DNA from: Pseudomonas gingeri
GTDB taxonomy: Bacteria; Pseudomonadota; Gammaproteobacteria; Pseudomonadales; Pseudomonadaceae
Length of the DNA: 64,000 nucleotides
Reading direction: 5' to 3'
NCBI RefSeq assembly: GCF_013386115.1
Contig: NZ_JACAOR010000005.1
Span: forward strand, 536,543-600,542
The notes beneath the pieces are model-generated. The model had not been told where the DNA came from and searched no databases. It saw only the letters and a list, made by a program, of their open reading frames with translations. Each line of letters opens with the position of its first letter. Positions within the stretch are counted from its first letter, which is position 1. Position numbers and translations under genes: made by a program. Of this stretch, positions 18,944 through 29,728 are shown one piece after another.

Positions 18944-21646
18944 ATGATTTCTATCTACATGGATGGTGAAGATCAAACTGGGAAGTTCCGCGACTGGAAG
19001 ATACGGCCGGGTGATCAAGGTGGAGAGTTGATACTGACTTGCGATCTCCACACGGGTGAGAAACGCAGTCTTCCCTTGAGCAATTGTCGTGTTCTCCCTA
19101 CCAGGGCCATACAGGGAAAACTCCTCATGCAGAAAAAGCAGGCGGAGTTCAACCCTGTGGACAGCGTGCATATCTACGGAGAAAAGTATGCCGTCGTTAA
19201 ATACCCGGGGAGTCAGAAGAGCTACGTCAACAAGCTACATGATGTTGCGTTCGTCCCGGAGACTGCGCTCAAGGACGACGCTATTTTTCGCTATTTCGTG
19301 TCTGTGGCCAACATTCGCATGGGGCAGGCGAAGCCCCAGGACAGACCCATCGCCGAAAACGTGTTACGCCAGCTGAATCAGGTGCTCCCTCATGGCGACA
19401 CCGTACTGCATGCCTATTGCACGGGACAAAGCAGCCCGCAGCAATCTGAGGGCAATTTTATCTACCCCTTCGGAGTCAATGAGAGCCAACTCGATGCGGT
19501 GGAGCGAGCTTTCAGTTCGCAAGTCAGTCTGGTCGAAGGACCTCCAGGCACCGGGAAAACCCAAACGATATTGAACATCATCGCCAATATTTTATTACGC
19601 GGAAAAACGGTCGCGATTCTGTCGAATAACAATGCGGCGGTGGAAAACGTCTATGAGAAACTAGGCAAGGTCGGACTGGGGTACCTGGTTGCCAAGTTGG
19701 GGAGTACCGAGAATCGAAAGATTTTTTTCAGTGATATCCCTGCTATACCATCCGCAGTCAGCGCCCCCGCCCCTGATATGCCGCATATTCAAGCCACTTT
19801 GCAGGGTTTGAAGCAGTTTCTTCGTGCTCAGAACGAACTGGCGCGGCTGCAGGGTGAGGTCGATGAGTTGGCCATAGAGCAGCAGTATCTGTTGCAATGG
19901 CAACGCGAGAACATGACGACAGCCCCTGTTCCCTTGGGAAAGTACAGGCTGTCCGCGCAACAGAGCGTGGAGCTGATGGTTTACATGGCCCACCTTGCCG
20001 AGAGTCGTATCAGGCTCAGGGATAGGGTCGAGCTGCTGCTCAACTTCAGAATCCTGCGCATGAAGCCTTTTGACAATTGGGACAAGCGCCAGTCCCTGAT
20101 CTATTCCTTGCAACTGCATTTCTACGAGAAGGCACTACAGGATAAAAAGTCTGAATTGGCGAGCTGCCGGGAAGTATTGGAGCGCGGTAAGTTCAAGGCG
20201 TTGCTGGACGAGTTGACCTGCGCTTCGATGGCACATCTGAAACAACATCTCCAGCAGCATGCCACTGCCCACGAAGCATTTGACATGGAAAACTATCGGA
20301 AAAAATTCGATAAATTCCTGAAACGCTACCCGATCCTGGGTAGCAGTACGCATTCCATCATCAACTCGATCGGTCGTGGGGCGCTTCTCGACTATGTCAT
20401 CATCGACGAGGCCTCACAGCAGGATATCGTGCCGGGAATACTGGCGTTGGGTTGCGCCAGAAATCTCATCGTCGTTGGGGACCGCAAGCAACTGCCGCAC
20501 ATCCCAGCGAAACTGGGCATCGCCGCGCCCGTCGATGCCTATGATTGCGAAAAATACAGCCTGCTTGATTCGTGCGTCAGTGTTTTCAGCGACACGGTTC
20601 CAATGACACTGCTCAAGGAACATTATCGCTGCCATCCCAGGATCATCCAGTTCTGCAACCAGCAGTTCTACGACAACCAACTGATTCCAATGACCCGCGA
20701 CTCGGGTGAGAAACCATTGCAGTTGCTCGTCACCGGTAAGGGCAATCACACGCGAAGAAATGCCAATTTCAGAGAGATGGAGTCAGTGCTCGAGATGCTG
20801 AAGTGGGATGGCGAAAGTGAGTGGGACGCTGAAAGCAGCAGGGGATTCATTGCACCTTACAGGGCACAGGTTTCTCTTTCAGAGACGCATCTGCCGGCGG
20901 ATTTCGTAAAAAACACCGTGCACAAGTTTCAGGGGCGTGAGTGCGATGAAATCGTCTTCTCCACCGTGCTGGACAAGAAACAGTTCAGCCAGAGAAGCCT
21001 TGCTTTCGTGGATGATCCTCATCTGGTCAATGTGGCGGTATCGAGAGCCAGGAACCGTTTCACCCTGGTGACCGGTGACGATGTATTCGGAGGTAACGGT
21101 CATATCGCTGCCCTGGTGCGCTACATGGAGTATTACGCCGGGGAGCAACAGATTCACCGATCCCTTCTCATTTCGGCTTTTGATCTGCTCTACAAGGAAT
21201 ACGATCAATCGCTTGAGAAGCTCAACTCCCGGCTGCGGCCAAACGATTCACGATACAAATCCGAGCAGATCGTGGCGCAACTACTGCGTGAAGCTTTATC
21301 TCGGGAGTCCTGTCGGGCAATGACATTCCACTCCCAGATTCGCCTGAATCAGCTGGTTTCATTGGATAACCAGGCACTAACGCCCGCAGAGCGGCTTTTC
21401 ATGGCGAATCGTGCCAGCTGCGACTTTGTGCTCTATTTCAAAGTGGGAAAAACACCGTTAGGTGTCATCGAGGTCGATGGCGGTTACCACGACACGGTAC
21501 TCCAGGCTGCACGGGACGAGTTGAAAAACAGCATTTTGAGCAAGAGCGGTATACCGTTGCTGCGATTGCCAACCATCGCGAGTCGCGTCGAGGAAAAGAT
21601 CACGGACTTCCTGGCGCAGTGGACGAGCGATCTTTCCAAGGTGTGA
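18944..21646 (+). CDS. SF1 (Upf1/DNA2-like) helicase with C-terminal DUF2726-type nuclease-like domain
   Basis: 900 residues. After a ~170-residue N-terminal domain come the helicase motifs: NESQLDAV (Q motif region, ~179), GPPGTGKT (Walker A, 199-206), VIIDEASQQD (Walker B, ~488), VVGDRKQLPH (III, ~510), HYRCHP (IV), HKFQGRECDEI and VNVAVSRARNRFTLV (V/VI). A helical insertion lies between Walker A and B (~280-450). The C-terminal ~120 residues (CDFVLYFKVGKTPLGVIEVDGGYH) match DUF2726, related to PD-(D/E)XK nucleases. Helicase-nuclease fusions of this type are frequent in defence islands. AT-richer than the flanking genes. ATG 18944 has only a weak AAGG; ATG 18959 is an alternative. Confidence 0.85.
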   Translation: MISIYMDGEDQTGKFRDWKIRPGDQGGELILTCDLHTGEKRSLPLSNCRVLPTRAIQGKLLMQKKQAEFNPVDSVHIYGEKYAVVKYPGSQKSYVNKLHDVAFVPETALKDDAIFRYFVSVANIRMGQAKPQDRPIAENVLRQLNQVLPHGDTVLHAYCTGQSSPQQSEGNFIYPFGVNESQLDAVERAFSSQVSLVEGPPGTGKTQTILNIIANILLRGKTVAILSNNNAAVENVYEKLGKVGLGYLVAKLGSTENRKIFFSDIPAIPSAVSAPAPDMPHIQATLQGLKQFLRAQNELARLQGEVDELAIEQQYLLQWQRENMTTAPVPLGKYRLSAQQSVELMVYMAHLAESRIRLRDRVELLLNFRILRMKPFDNWDKRQSLIYSLQLHFYEKALQDKKSELASCREVLERGKFKALLDELTCASMAHLKQHLQQHATAHEAFDMENYRKKFDKFLKRYPILGSSTHSIINSIGRGALLDYVIIDEASQQDIVPGILALGCARNLIVVGDRKQLPHIPAKLGIAAPVDAYDCEKYSLLDSCVSVFSDTVPMTLLKEHYRCHPRIIQFCNQQFYDNQLIPMTRDSGEKPLQLLVTGKGNHTRRNANFREMESVLEMLKWDGESEWDAESSRGFIAPYRAQVSLSETHLPADFVKNTVHKFQGRECDEIVFSTVLDKKQFSQRSLAFVDDPHLVNVAVSRARNRFTLVTGDDVFGGNGHIAALVRYMEYYAGEQQIHRSLLISAFDLLYKEYDQSLEKLNSRLRPNDSRYKSEQIVAQLLREALSRESCRAMTFHSQIRLNQLVSLDNQALTPAERLFMANRASCDFVLYFKVGKTPLGVIEVDGGYHDTVLQAARDELKNSILSKSGIPLLRLPTIASRVEEKITDFLAQWTSDLSKV

Positions 21647-21717
21647 GTTCTCTGTCCGCTGCCCTGAAGGGCCCAACAGGGCCACCACACCGTCAGGACC
21701 TGGCTGCCCGGTTCGTA

Positions 21718-22422
21718 TCAGCGTCGGGCGACGTCGGAGAAGTAGAACTTGTCCAGGGTATGCCGCGACTCGGTGTATTCGAATTGCCGGCCGTCCTGGA
21801 GGAAGGTCTGGTTCTTCACCACGATCACGTGGCTGGCGCCGTCCAGGTCGAGGTGCTGCTGGTCGTCCTTGCTGCAGCGCGCCGCTTCGATGGTGCGCTG
21901 GGCGAAACTGATGCTCAGTTGCAGGGTCTGCTCGATATAGGCGTAGATCGAGTGCTCGGCAATGTCCCGGGTCAGGCCGGGAATCAGGTCGGCGACGAAA
22001 TGGTTGATGTCGAGGATGATCCGCTTGCCATCAATGCGTCGCACCCGCTTGATGCGGATCACCAGGCTGCCGGGCTCGGCCTGCAGGCGCTCCTGGAGGG
22101 CGCCGGCCAGCGGGATTTCGCTGAACTCCACCACTTCGGTGCCGATAGTGCTGCCCATGCTCGAATGGGCTTCCTGGAAGCTGACGATGCCGCCGAGCTG
22201 GAATTCGATCGGGCTGCGTGACAGCACGAAGGTGCCCTTGCCATGGATCTTCTGGGCAAACCCGCGTTCCTGCAATTGCTCGATGGCCTTGCGCACCGTG
22301 CCGCGACTGGCCTGGTAGCTGTCCATCAGTTCGGTTTCCGAAGGCAGCCGGGCGCCTTTCTCCAACTGCTCGGTGGTGATGCTGGCAAGCAGATCGCTGT
22401 AGATCTGGTTGTATTTGCTCAT
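21718..22422 (-). CDS. treR: Trehalose operon repressor TreR (GntR family, HutC subfamily)
   Basis: 234 residues. GntR winged helix-turn-helix at the N terminus (KGARLPSETELMDSYQASRGTVRKAIEQLQERGFAQKIHGKGTFV) followed by a UTRA ligand domain (about 85-234). Divergent from treP, with two identical perfect operators in between (22548-22589). In TreR regulators of this kind, trehalose-6-phosphate releases the repressor from DNA. ATG 22422 is chosen; the upstream extension to 22485 has no family similarity. Confidence 0.93.
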   Translation of the reverse strand: MSKYNQIYSDLLASITTEQLEKGARLPSETELMDSYQASRGTVRKAIEQLQERGFAQKIHGKGTFVLSRSPIEFQLGGIVSFQEAHSSMGSTIGTEVVEFSEIPLAGALQERLQAEPGSLVIRIKRVRRIDGKRIILDINHFVADLIPGLTRDIAEHSIYAYIEQTLQLSISFAQRTIEAARCSKDDQQHLDLDGASHVIVVKNQTFLQDGRQFEYTESRHTLDKFYFSDVARR

Positions 22423-22547
22423 GGTGTTCGCTCTGGATCGGAAGTCGCCGACTAATAGCGTAGCGGGCGTGGTGTCCCAAGGCATGGAACCTTAAGGGCA
22501 GGTCGAGGGTTTGTCCATTTGTCGGATCATTTACCAAGAAACGCTCA

Positions 22548-22589
22548 ACTCGTACAGACGAGTTGTTGCTTTAACTCGTACAGACGAGT
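22548..22589. promoter_or_regulatory. Two identical TreR operators
   Basis: ACTCGTACAGACGAGT occurs exactly at 22548-22563 and again at 22574-22589. Each is an inverted repeat (ACTCGT-N4-ACGAGT), and their centres are 26 bp apart. They sit between the divergent treR and treP genes, so one dimer pair could control both promoters. Confidence 0.88.
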
Positions 22590-22650
22590 ATTTTTTGTTT
22601 CTGTGTGCTGCCAACCATTTCCAATAACAAGAAACAGCGGAAGAAAAAGC

Positions 22651-24093
22651 ATGAGCCACGACTATCCGAATATCGCCCGCGAGCTGCTGCAGAGCCTCGG
22701 TGGTGCTGAAAACCTCGAGCAGGCCGCTCACTGTGTCACCCGCCTGCGGCTGGCGCTCAAGGACCCTAGTAAAGTCGACAAGGCCACCTTGTCCGGCATC
22801 GACCTGGTCAAGGGTTCGTTCTTTACCGGTGGCCTGTTCCAGGTCGTCATCGGTCCGGGCGAAGTGGAAAAGGTCTACGCCGCCTTGCGCGAGCTCACGG
22901 GCCTGGCGGTATCGACCATTGCCGACGTCAAGCAGAAGGGCGCGGACAAGACCAACGCCATGCAACGCCTGGTGCGGGTGTTCTCCGATGTGTTCATGCC
23001 GATCCTGCCGGCGCTGATCATTGCCGGCCTGCTGATGGGGGTGAACAACCTCATGGGCGCCAAGGGCATGTTCATCGATGGCAAGACGCTGCTCGAGGCC
23101 TACCCGTCGCTGGACGGCCTGTGGAGCCTGATCAACCTGATGGCCAACACCTCCTTCGTGTTCCTGCCGGCCCTGGTCGGCTGGTCGGCGGCCAAGCGCT
23201 TTGGCGGCAGCGAGATCCTCGGTATCGTCCTCGGCCTGATGCTGGTCCACCCGGACCTGCTCAACGCCTGGAACTATGGCAAGGCGGTCGCCGGCCTGGA
23301 CGGCCAGAGCCTGCCGTACTTCGATATCTTCGGTTGGTTCCGCATCGAGAAAGTCGGTTACCAGGGGCAGATCCTGCCGATCCTGATGGCCGCCTATGTC
23401 ATGAGCGTGATCGAGAAATGGCTGCGGGCGCGGGTGCCGAATGCCATTCAACTGCTCGTGGTACCGATCACCACCATCGTCGTCACCGGTGTCCTGGCCC
23501 TGGCGATCATCGGCCCGGTCACCCGTCACCTGGGCATCCTGATCACCGAAGGCGTGGTCTGGCTGTTCGATGTGGCCCCGGCACTCGGCGGCGCGATCTT
23601 CGGCCTGCTCTATGCGCCGCTGGTTATCACCGGCATGCACCACATGTTCCTCGCGGTTGACCTGCAACTGATCTCGGGCCACGGCGGCACCTTCATCTGG
23701 CCGATGATCGTCATGTCCAACCTGGCCCAGGGCAGCGCTGCCCTCGCGGTGTTCTACATGAGCCGCAATGCCCGCGACCGCAGCATGGCCTCGACCTCGG
23801 CGATCTCCGCCTACTTCGGCATCACGGAACCGGCGATGTTCGGCGTCAACCTGCGCTACAAGTTCCCGTTCTACGCCGCGCTGATCGGTTCGGCGCTCGC
23901 CAGCGTGTTCCTTTCGCTGAACAAGGTGCTGGCCTCGGCCATCGGCGTCGGCGGCCTGCCGGGTTTCATCTCGATCATTCCACAGTTCATCCCGATGTTC
24001 GTCGTCGGCATGGTGGTCGCGATTGTCGTGCCCTTCGTCCTCACCTGCGGGTTGAGCATGAAGATCGTCCGCCCTGGCTATCGCGTCGCCTGA
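22651..24093 (+). CDS. treP: PTS trehalose-specific transporter, EIIBC component
   Basis: 480 residues. N-terminal EIIB domain with the phospho-cysteine in EQAAHCVTRLRLAL (Cys28), then an EIIC channel of about ten membrane helices beginning near residue 105 (FMPILPALIIAGLLMGVNNL), with the conserved GITEPAMFGVNLRYKFPF segment. There is no EIIA domain, so it must take phosphate from the EIIA domain of the fusion encoded at 27192. Imports trehalose as trehalose-6-phosphate for the next gene product. First gene of the tre operon. Confidence 0.94.
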   Translation: MSHDYPNIARELLQSLGGAENLEQAAHCVTRLRLALKDPSKVDKATLSGIDLVKGSFFTGGLFQVVIGPGEVEKVYAALRELTGLAVSTIADVKQKGADKTNAMQRLVRVFSDVFMPILPALIIAGLLMGVNNLMGAKGMFIDGKTLLEAYPSLDGLWSLINLMANTSFVFLPALVGWSAAKRFGGSEILGIVLGLMLVHPDLLNAWNYGKAVAGLDGQSLPYFDIFGWFRIEKVGYQGQILPILMAAYVMSVIEKWLRARVPNAIQLLVVPITTIVVTGVLALAIIGPVTRHLGILITEGVVWLFDVAPALGGAIFGLLYAPLVITGMHHMFLAVDLQLISGHGGTFIWPMIVMSNLAQGSAALAVFYMSRNARDRSMASTSAISAYFGITEPAMFGVNLRYKFPFYAALIGSALASVFLSLNKVLASAIGVGGLPGFISIIPQFIPMFVVGMVVAIVVPFVLTCGLSMKIVRPGYRVA

Positions 24094-24152
24094 TCGTGCC
24101 GGCCCGCTCCGAACCCTACTGATTACACGCTCTGAAGATAAGGGAATTCCCC

Positions 24153-25802
24153 ATGCAAGACTGGCAACGTTCGGTGATCTACCAGATCTACCCGAAGAGC
24201 TTTCATAGCCATGCAGGCCAGGCCACCGGCGATCTGCTGGGGGTGGTCGACAAGCTCGACTACCTGAAGTGGCTGGGCGTCGACTGCCTGTGGATCACCC
24301 CGTTCCTGCGTTCGCCACAGCGTGACAACGGCTACGACATCAGCGACTACTACGCCATCGACCCGAGCTACGGGACCATGGCCGATTGCGAGTTGCTGAT
24401 CGCCGAGGCCGGCAAGCGCGGCATCAAGCTGATGCTCGATATCGTGGTCAACCACACATCCATCGAGCACGCCTGGTTCCAGCAGGCCCGCAGCAGCCTG
24501 GACAACCCGTACCGCGATTTCTACATCTGGCGCGACCAGCCGAACAACTGGCAGTCCAAGTTCGGCGGCAATGCCTGGGAGTACGAGGCGCAAACCGGCC
24601 AGTATTTCCTGCATCTGTTCGACCACACCCAGGCCGACCTCAACTGGGACAACCCCAAGGTGCGCCAGGAAGTCTTCAAGATGATGCGCTTCTGGCGCGA
24701 CAAGGGCGTCGGCGGTTTCCGCCTCGACGTGATCAACCTGATCTCCAAGCCGGCGGACTTTCCCGAGGACGCCACGGACGGTCGGCGTTTCTACACCGAT
24801 GGCCCGAACGTCCATGAATACCTGCAGGAAATGCACCGGGAAGTGTTTGCCGGCCATGACCTGATCAATGTCGGCGAAATGTCCTCCACCAGCCTGGAGC
24901 ATTGCATCCGTTATTCGCGTCCGGAGTCGGACGAGTTGTCGATGACCTTCAACTTCCATCACCTGAAGGTCGATTACCCGAACATGGAAAAGTGGGTGCA
25001 CGCCGACTTCGACTTCCTCCAGCTCAAGCGCATCCTGTCCGACTGGCAGGTCGGCATGCAGGCCGGCGGCGGCTGGAATGCCCTGTTCTGGTGTAACCAC
25101 GATCAGCCGCGGGTGGTCTCGCGCTTTGGCGATGACGGCGAGTACCGCACGGTCTCGGCGAAGATGCTCGCCACCGCGCTGCACTTTCTCCAGGGCACGC
25201 CCTACATCTACCAGGGTGAAGAACTGGGCATGACCGATCCCGGGTTCGACCACATCGATCAGTACCGCGATGTCGAGACCCTGAATATCTATCGCATCAA
25301 GCGTGAAGCCGGCGAGTCCGAAGCGCAGAGCATGGCAGCGATCATGCAGAAGTCCCGCGACAACGGCCGTACGCCGATGCAGTGGAGCGCCGGCCCGAAC
25401 GCCGGTTTCAGTTCGGTGCAGCCATGGATCGGCGTGCCGGCGAATGCGGCGCAGATTAACGTCGAACAACAACTCGACGACCCGGATTCGGTCCTGCACC
25501 ACTACCGCAGCCTGGTGGCCTTGCGCCGTACCGAAGCGCTGATGGTCGAAGGGGTCTATCGCCAGTTGCTGCCCGAGCACCCGCGGGTCTGGGCCTATGT
25601 GCGCGAAGGGCAGGGCGAGCGCCTGCTGATCGTCAACAACTTCTATGCCGACAGCTGTGAGGTTCAACTGCCGGAAGGGGTCTTCAGCCAGGGGCAGGAG
25701 CAGCGCCTGGTGATCAGCAACTATCAGGATTGTCCTGCGCGCGGTCGCGAATTGTTCCTGCGGCCCTATGAGTCTTTTGCGCTGCATCTGTCAGAAAAAT
25801 AG
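24153..25802 (+). CDS. treA: Trehalose-6-phosphate hydrolase (GH13)
   Basis: 549-residue alpha-amylase-family enzyme (called TreC in enterics). N terminus QDWQRSVIYQIYPKSFHSHAGQATGDLLGVVDKLDYLKWLGVDCLWITPF is the GH13 signature. The catalytic regions are GVGGFRLDVINLISKP (nucleophile Asp), NVGEMSS (acid/base Glu) and FWCNHDQPR. It hydrolyses the trehalose-6-phosphate delivered by TreP to glucose and glucose-6-phosphate in the cytoplasm. It lies 59 bp after treP with an AAGG-type ribosome site and is co-regulated by TreR. Confidence 0.95.
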   Translation: MQDWQRSVIYQIYPKSFHSHAGQATGDLLGVVDKLDYLKWLGVDCLWITPFLRSPQRDNGYDISDYYAIDPSYGTMADCELLIAEAGKRGIKLMLDIVVNHTSIEHAWFQQARSSLDNPYRDFYIWRDQPNNWQSKFGGNAWEYEAQTGQYFLHLFDHTQADLNWDNPKVRQEVFKMMRFWRDKGVGGFRLDVINLISKPADFPEDATDGRRFYTDGPNVHEYLQEMHREVFAGHDLINVGEMSSTSLEHCIRYSRPESDELSMTFNFHHLKVDYPNMEKWVHADFDFLQLKRILSDWQVGMQAGGGWNALFWCNHDQPRVVSRFGDDGEYRTVSAKMLATALHFLQGTPYIYQGEELGMTDPGFDHIDQYRDVETLNIYRIKREAGESEAQSMAAIMQKSRDNGRTPMQWSAGPNAGFSSVQPWIGVPANAAQINVEQQLDDPDSVLHHYRSLVALRRTEALMVEGVYRQLLPEHPRVWAYVREGQGERLLIVNNFYADSCEVQLPEGVFSQGQEQRLVISNYQDCPARGRELFLRPYESFALHLSEK

Positions 25803-27128
<1,326 letters not shown>

Positions 27129-27191
27129 GTCCATGCTGGCGGGGCAGTTGCTCTGCCGGCGTTTCAAAGAACAACGATAAAAGGTGATGTC

Positions 27192-29726
27192 ATGACCGCA
27201 ACCCCTTCCCTGGAACTGCTGGCGCCGCTGTCAGGGCTGCTGATGCCGCTGGAGCGGGTCCCCGATCCGGTGTTTTCCAGTCGCCTGATCGGTGATGGCC
27301 TGTGCATCGATCCGACCTCCAGCGTGCTCTGTGCACCGCTGGCCGGGGTGATCAGCAATGTCCAGGACAGCGGGCATGCCATCAGCATCACCGATGAGCG
27401 TGGCGTGCAGGTGCTGATGCATATCGGCCTGGATACCGTGAACCTGGCGGGCAAGGGCTTCACCGCGCGGGTTCGCGAAGGCGAGCAGGTGCAGGCCGGG
27501 CAGGTACTGATCGAGTTCGATGCGGACTATCTGGCGCTGCATGCCCGCAGCCTGCTGACCCTGGTGCTGGTGGTCAGCGGCGAGCCCTTTACCCTGCTGG
27601 TGCCCGACGACGGCCTGGTCGAAAGTGGCCAGCCGCTGCTGAGCTTGAGCCCGGCGCAGACGAGCAGCGTCGAGGCCGTGGAAGAAGAGGGCGAGGCGTT
27701 GTTCTCCCGGCCCCTGAGCCTGCCCAATGCCAATGGCCTGCATGCCCGGCCGGCGGCGGTGCTGGCCCAGGCGGCGAAAGGTTTTGCCGCCAGCATCCAT
27801 CTGCACAAACGCCAGGACAGCGCCAATGCCAAGTCGCTGGTGGCGATCATGGCCTTGCAGACTGTCCAGGGCGATGTACTGCAGGTCAGTGCCGTCGGCG
27901 AGGATGCCCAGGCTGCCCTCGATGCACTGACTGCGCTGATCACCGAAGGCTGTGGCGAAACCACCGCGGCCGAAACCACCGGGGAAACCTTCGAGGCTCC
28001 CGAGGCGTCGTCCGCGACCCTGTTGCGGGGCGTCTGCGCTTCACCGGGCTCGGCCTTCGGCAAGGTGGTGCAGGTCTCCGAGCAGGTCCTGAATATCCAG
28101 GAAGCCGGTGCCGGCGAGGCTCACGAGCGAGCCACCCTCGAACGCGCCTTGACGGAGGCGACCCTGGCCCTGCAGACCTTGCAGGACAATGCGGTCGGCA
28201 GCGCCCAGGCGCAGATTTTCCGGGCCCACCAGGAGTTGCTGGAAGACCCGAGCCTGCTGGAACAGGCCCAGTTGCTGGTGGTCCAGGGCAAGAGCGCGGC
28301 CTTCGCCTGGCGTGCGGCCACCGAAGAGACTGCGGCCCTGTTCAAGCGCCTCGGCAGCGAACTGCTCGCCGAGCGGGCCCTGGACCTGATGGATGTCGGC
28401 CAGCGTGTGCTTCGCTTGATCCTGGGTGTCCAGGAACAGGCGGCGGAGTTGCCGGACGATGCGATCCTGATCGCCGACCAGCTGACACCCTCGCAGACCG
28501 CCGGGCTCGATACCCGCAAGGTGCTGGGTTTCGCCACGGTCGGCGGTGGGGCCACCAGCCATGTCGCGATACTCGCCCGGGCCTTTGGCCTGCCGGCGTT
28601 GTGCGGGTTGCCGGCGCAGGTGCTGAACATTGCCAGCGGTACCCAGGTGCTGCTGGATGCCGACCTTGGGCAACTGCACCTCAAGCCCGAGGAGGCGGAC
28701 GTCCAGCAGTTGCTGGTCAAGCGCCAGCAACAGCGCCAGCGTCGCCAGCGCGAAACCGAGCAATCGCACCAGGTCGCGCGTACCCGCGATGGCCATCATG
28801 TCGAGGTGACGGCCAACGTCGCTTCCCTGGAAGAAGTGGAGCAGTCGCTGACCCTGGGCGGTGAAGGCGTCGGTTTGCTGCGCTCGGAGTTTCTCTATCT
28901 CGATCGCAGCAGTGCGCCGAGTATCGAGGAACAGGGCGCGACCTATTCGGCGATCGCCCGGGCGCTGGGGCCGGAACGCAACCTGGTGGTGCGCACCCTC
29001 GATGTCGGCGGTGACAAACCGCTGGCCTATGTGCCGATGGACAGCGAGGCCAACCCGTTCCTCGGCATGCGCGGCATTCGCCTGTGCCTGCAGCGTCCCG
29101 AACTGCTGCGCCAGCAATTGCGGGCGATCCTCGCCTGCGCCGGGCAGACCCGGCTGCACATCATGCTGCCGATGATCACCCAGTTGTCCGAATTGCGTCA
29201 GGCCCGGCAGTTCCTGGTCGAGGAAGCGCGTGCATTGGGGCTGGGCGAACTGCCGAAACTGGGGATCATGATCGAGGTGCCCTCGGCGGCCCTGATGGCC
29301 GACCTGTTTGCCCCGGAAGTGGATTTCTTCTCCGTCGGCACCAACGACCTGACGCAGTACACCCTGGCGATGGACCGTGATCATCCGCAGCTGGCGAGCC
29401 AGGCCGACAGCCTGCATCCGGCGGTGCTGCGCCTGATCGCCACCACCGTCAAGGCCGCCCATGCCCATGGCAAGTGGGTCGGGGTTTGCGGCGCGCTGGC
29501 CTCCGAGGCGCTGGCGGTGCCGGCCCTGCTGGGGCTGGGGGTGGATGAGTTGTCGGTCAGCGTGCCGTTGATCCCGTCGATCAAGGCGGCGATACGCGAG
29601 GTCAACCTGGATGAGTGCCAGGTCCTGGCACAACGGATTCTCGGCCAGGAAAGCGCGGAACAGGTCCGCGAGCTGCTGCGCCTTCATCAACAAGCAACGG
29701 CGGCCGCGCCGGTCCTGGAGAACTGA
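27192..29726 (+). CDS. PTS fusion protein EIIA(Glc)-HPr-EI
   Basis: 844 residues combining three phosphocarriers. EIIA of the glucose family has active His77 in VLMHIGLDTVNL. HPr has active His184 in NGLHARPAAV. Enzyme I (from about residue 277) has its phospho-His457 in GGGATSHVAILARAFG, followed by the PEP-binding barrel (LLRSEFLYLDR, GMRGIRLCLQRPELLRQQLR, FSVGTNDLTQYTLAMDRDHP). With TreP it gives a self-contained phosphorelay PEP-EI-HPr-EIIA-EIIB(TreP)-trehalose, independent of the fructose PTS. Linkers are Glu/Ala-rich (about 155-170 and 254-275). Confidence 0.95.
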   Translation: MTATPSLELLAPLSGLLMPLERVPDPVFSSRLIGDGLCIDPTSSVLCAPLAGVISNVQDSGHAISITDERGVQVLMHIGLDTVNLAGKGFTARVREGEQVQAGQVLIEFDADYLALHARSLLTLVLVVSGEPFTLLVPDDGLVESGQPLLSLSPAQTSSVEAVEEEGEALFSRPLSLPNANGLHARPAAVLAQAAKGFAASIHLHKRQDSANAKSLVAIMALQTVQGDVLQVSAVGEDAQAALDALTALITEGCGETTAAETTGETFEAPEASSATLLRGVCASPGSAFGKVVQVSEQVLNIQEAGAGEAHERATLERALTEATLALQTLQDNAVGSAQAQIFRAHQELLEDPSLLEQAQLLVVQGKSAAFAWRAATEETAALFKRLGSELLAERALDLMDVGQRVLRLILGVQEQAAELPDDAILIADQLTPSQTAGLDTRKVLGFATVGGGATSHVAILARAFGLPALCGLPAQVLNIASGTQVLLDADLGQLHLKPEEADVQQLLVKRQQQRQRRQRETEQSHQVARTRDGHHVEVTANVASLEEVEQSLTLGGEGVGLLRSEFLYLDRSSAPSIEEQGATYSAIARALGPERNLVVRTLDVGGDKPLAYVPMDSEANPFLGMRGIRLCLQRPELLRQQLRAILACAGQTRLHIMLPMITQLSELRQARQFLVEEARALGLGELPKLGIMIEVPSAALMADLFAPEVDFFSVGTNDLTQYTLAMDRDHPQLASQADSLHPAVLRLIATTVKAAHAHGKWVGVCGALASEALAVPALLGLGVDELSVSVPLIPSIKAAIREVNLDECQVLAQRILGQESAEQVRELLRLHQQATAAAPVLEN

Positions 29727-29728
29727 GC

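Noticed and set aside
17755..21717. Attachment-site direct repeats flanking the cassette after guaA
   Set aside because: The last bases of guaA were compared by eye with the DNA after the helicase gene and no repeat was found; no integrase gene is present.
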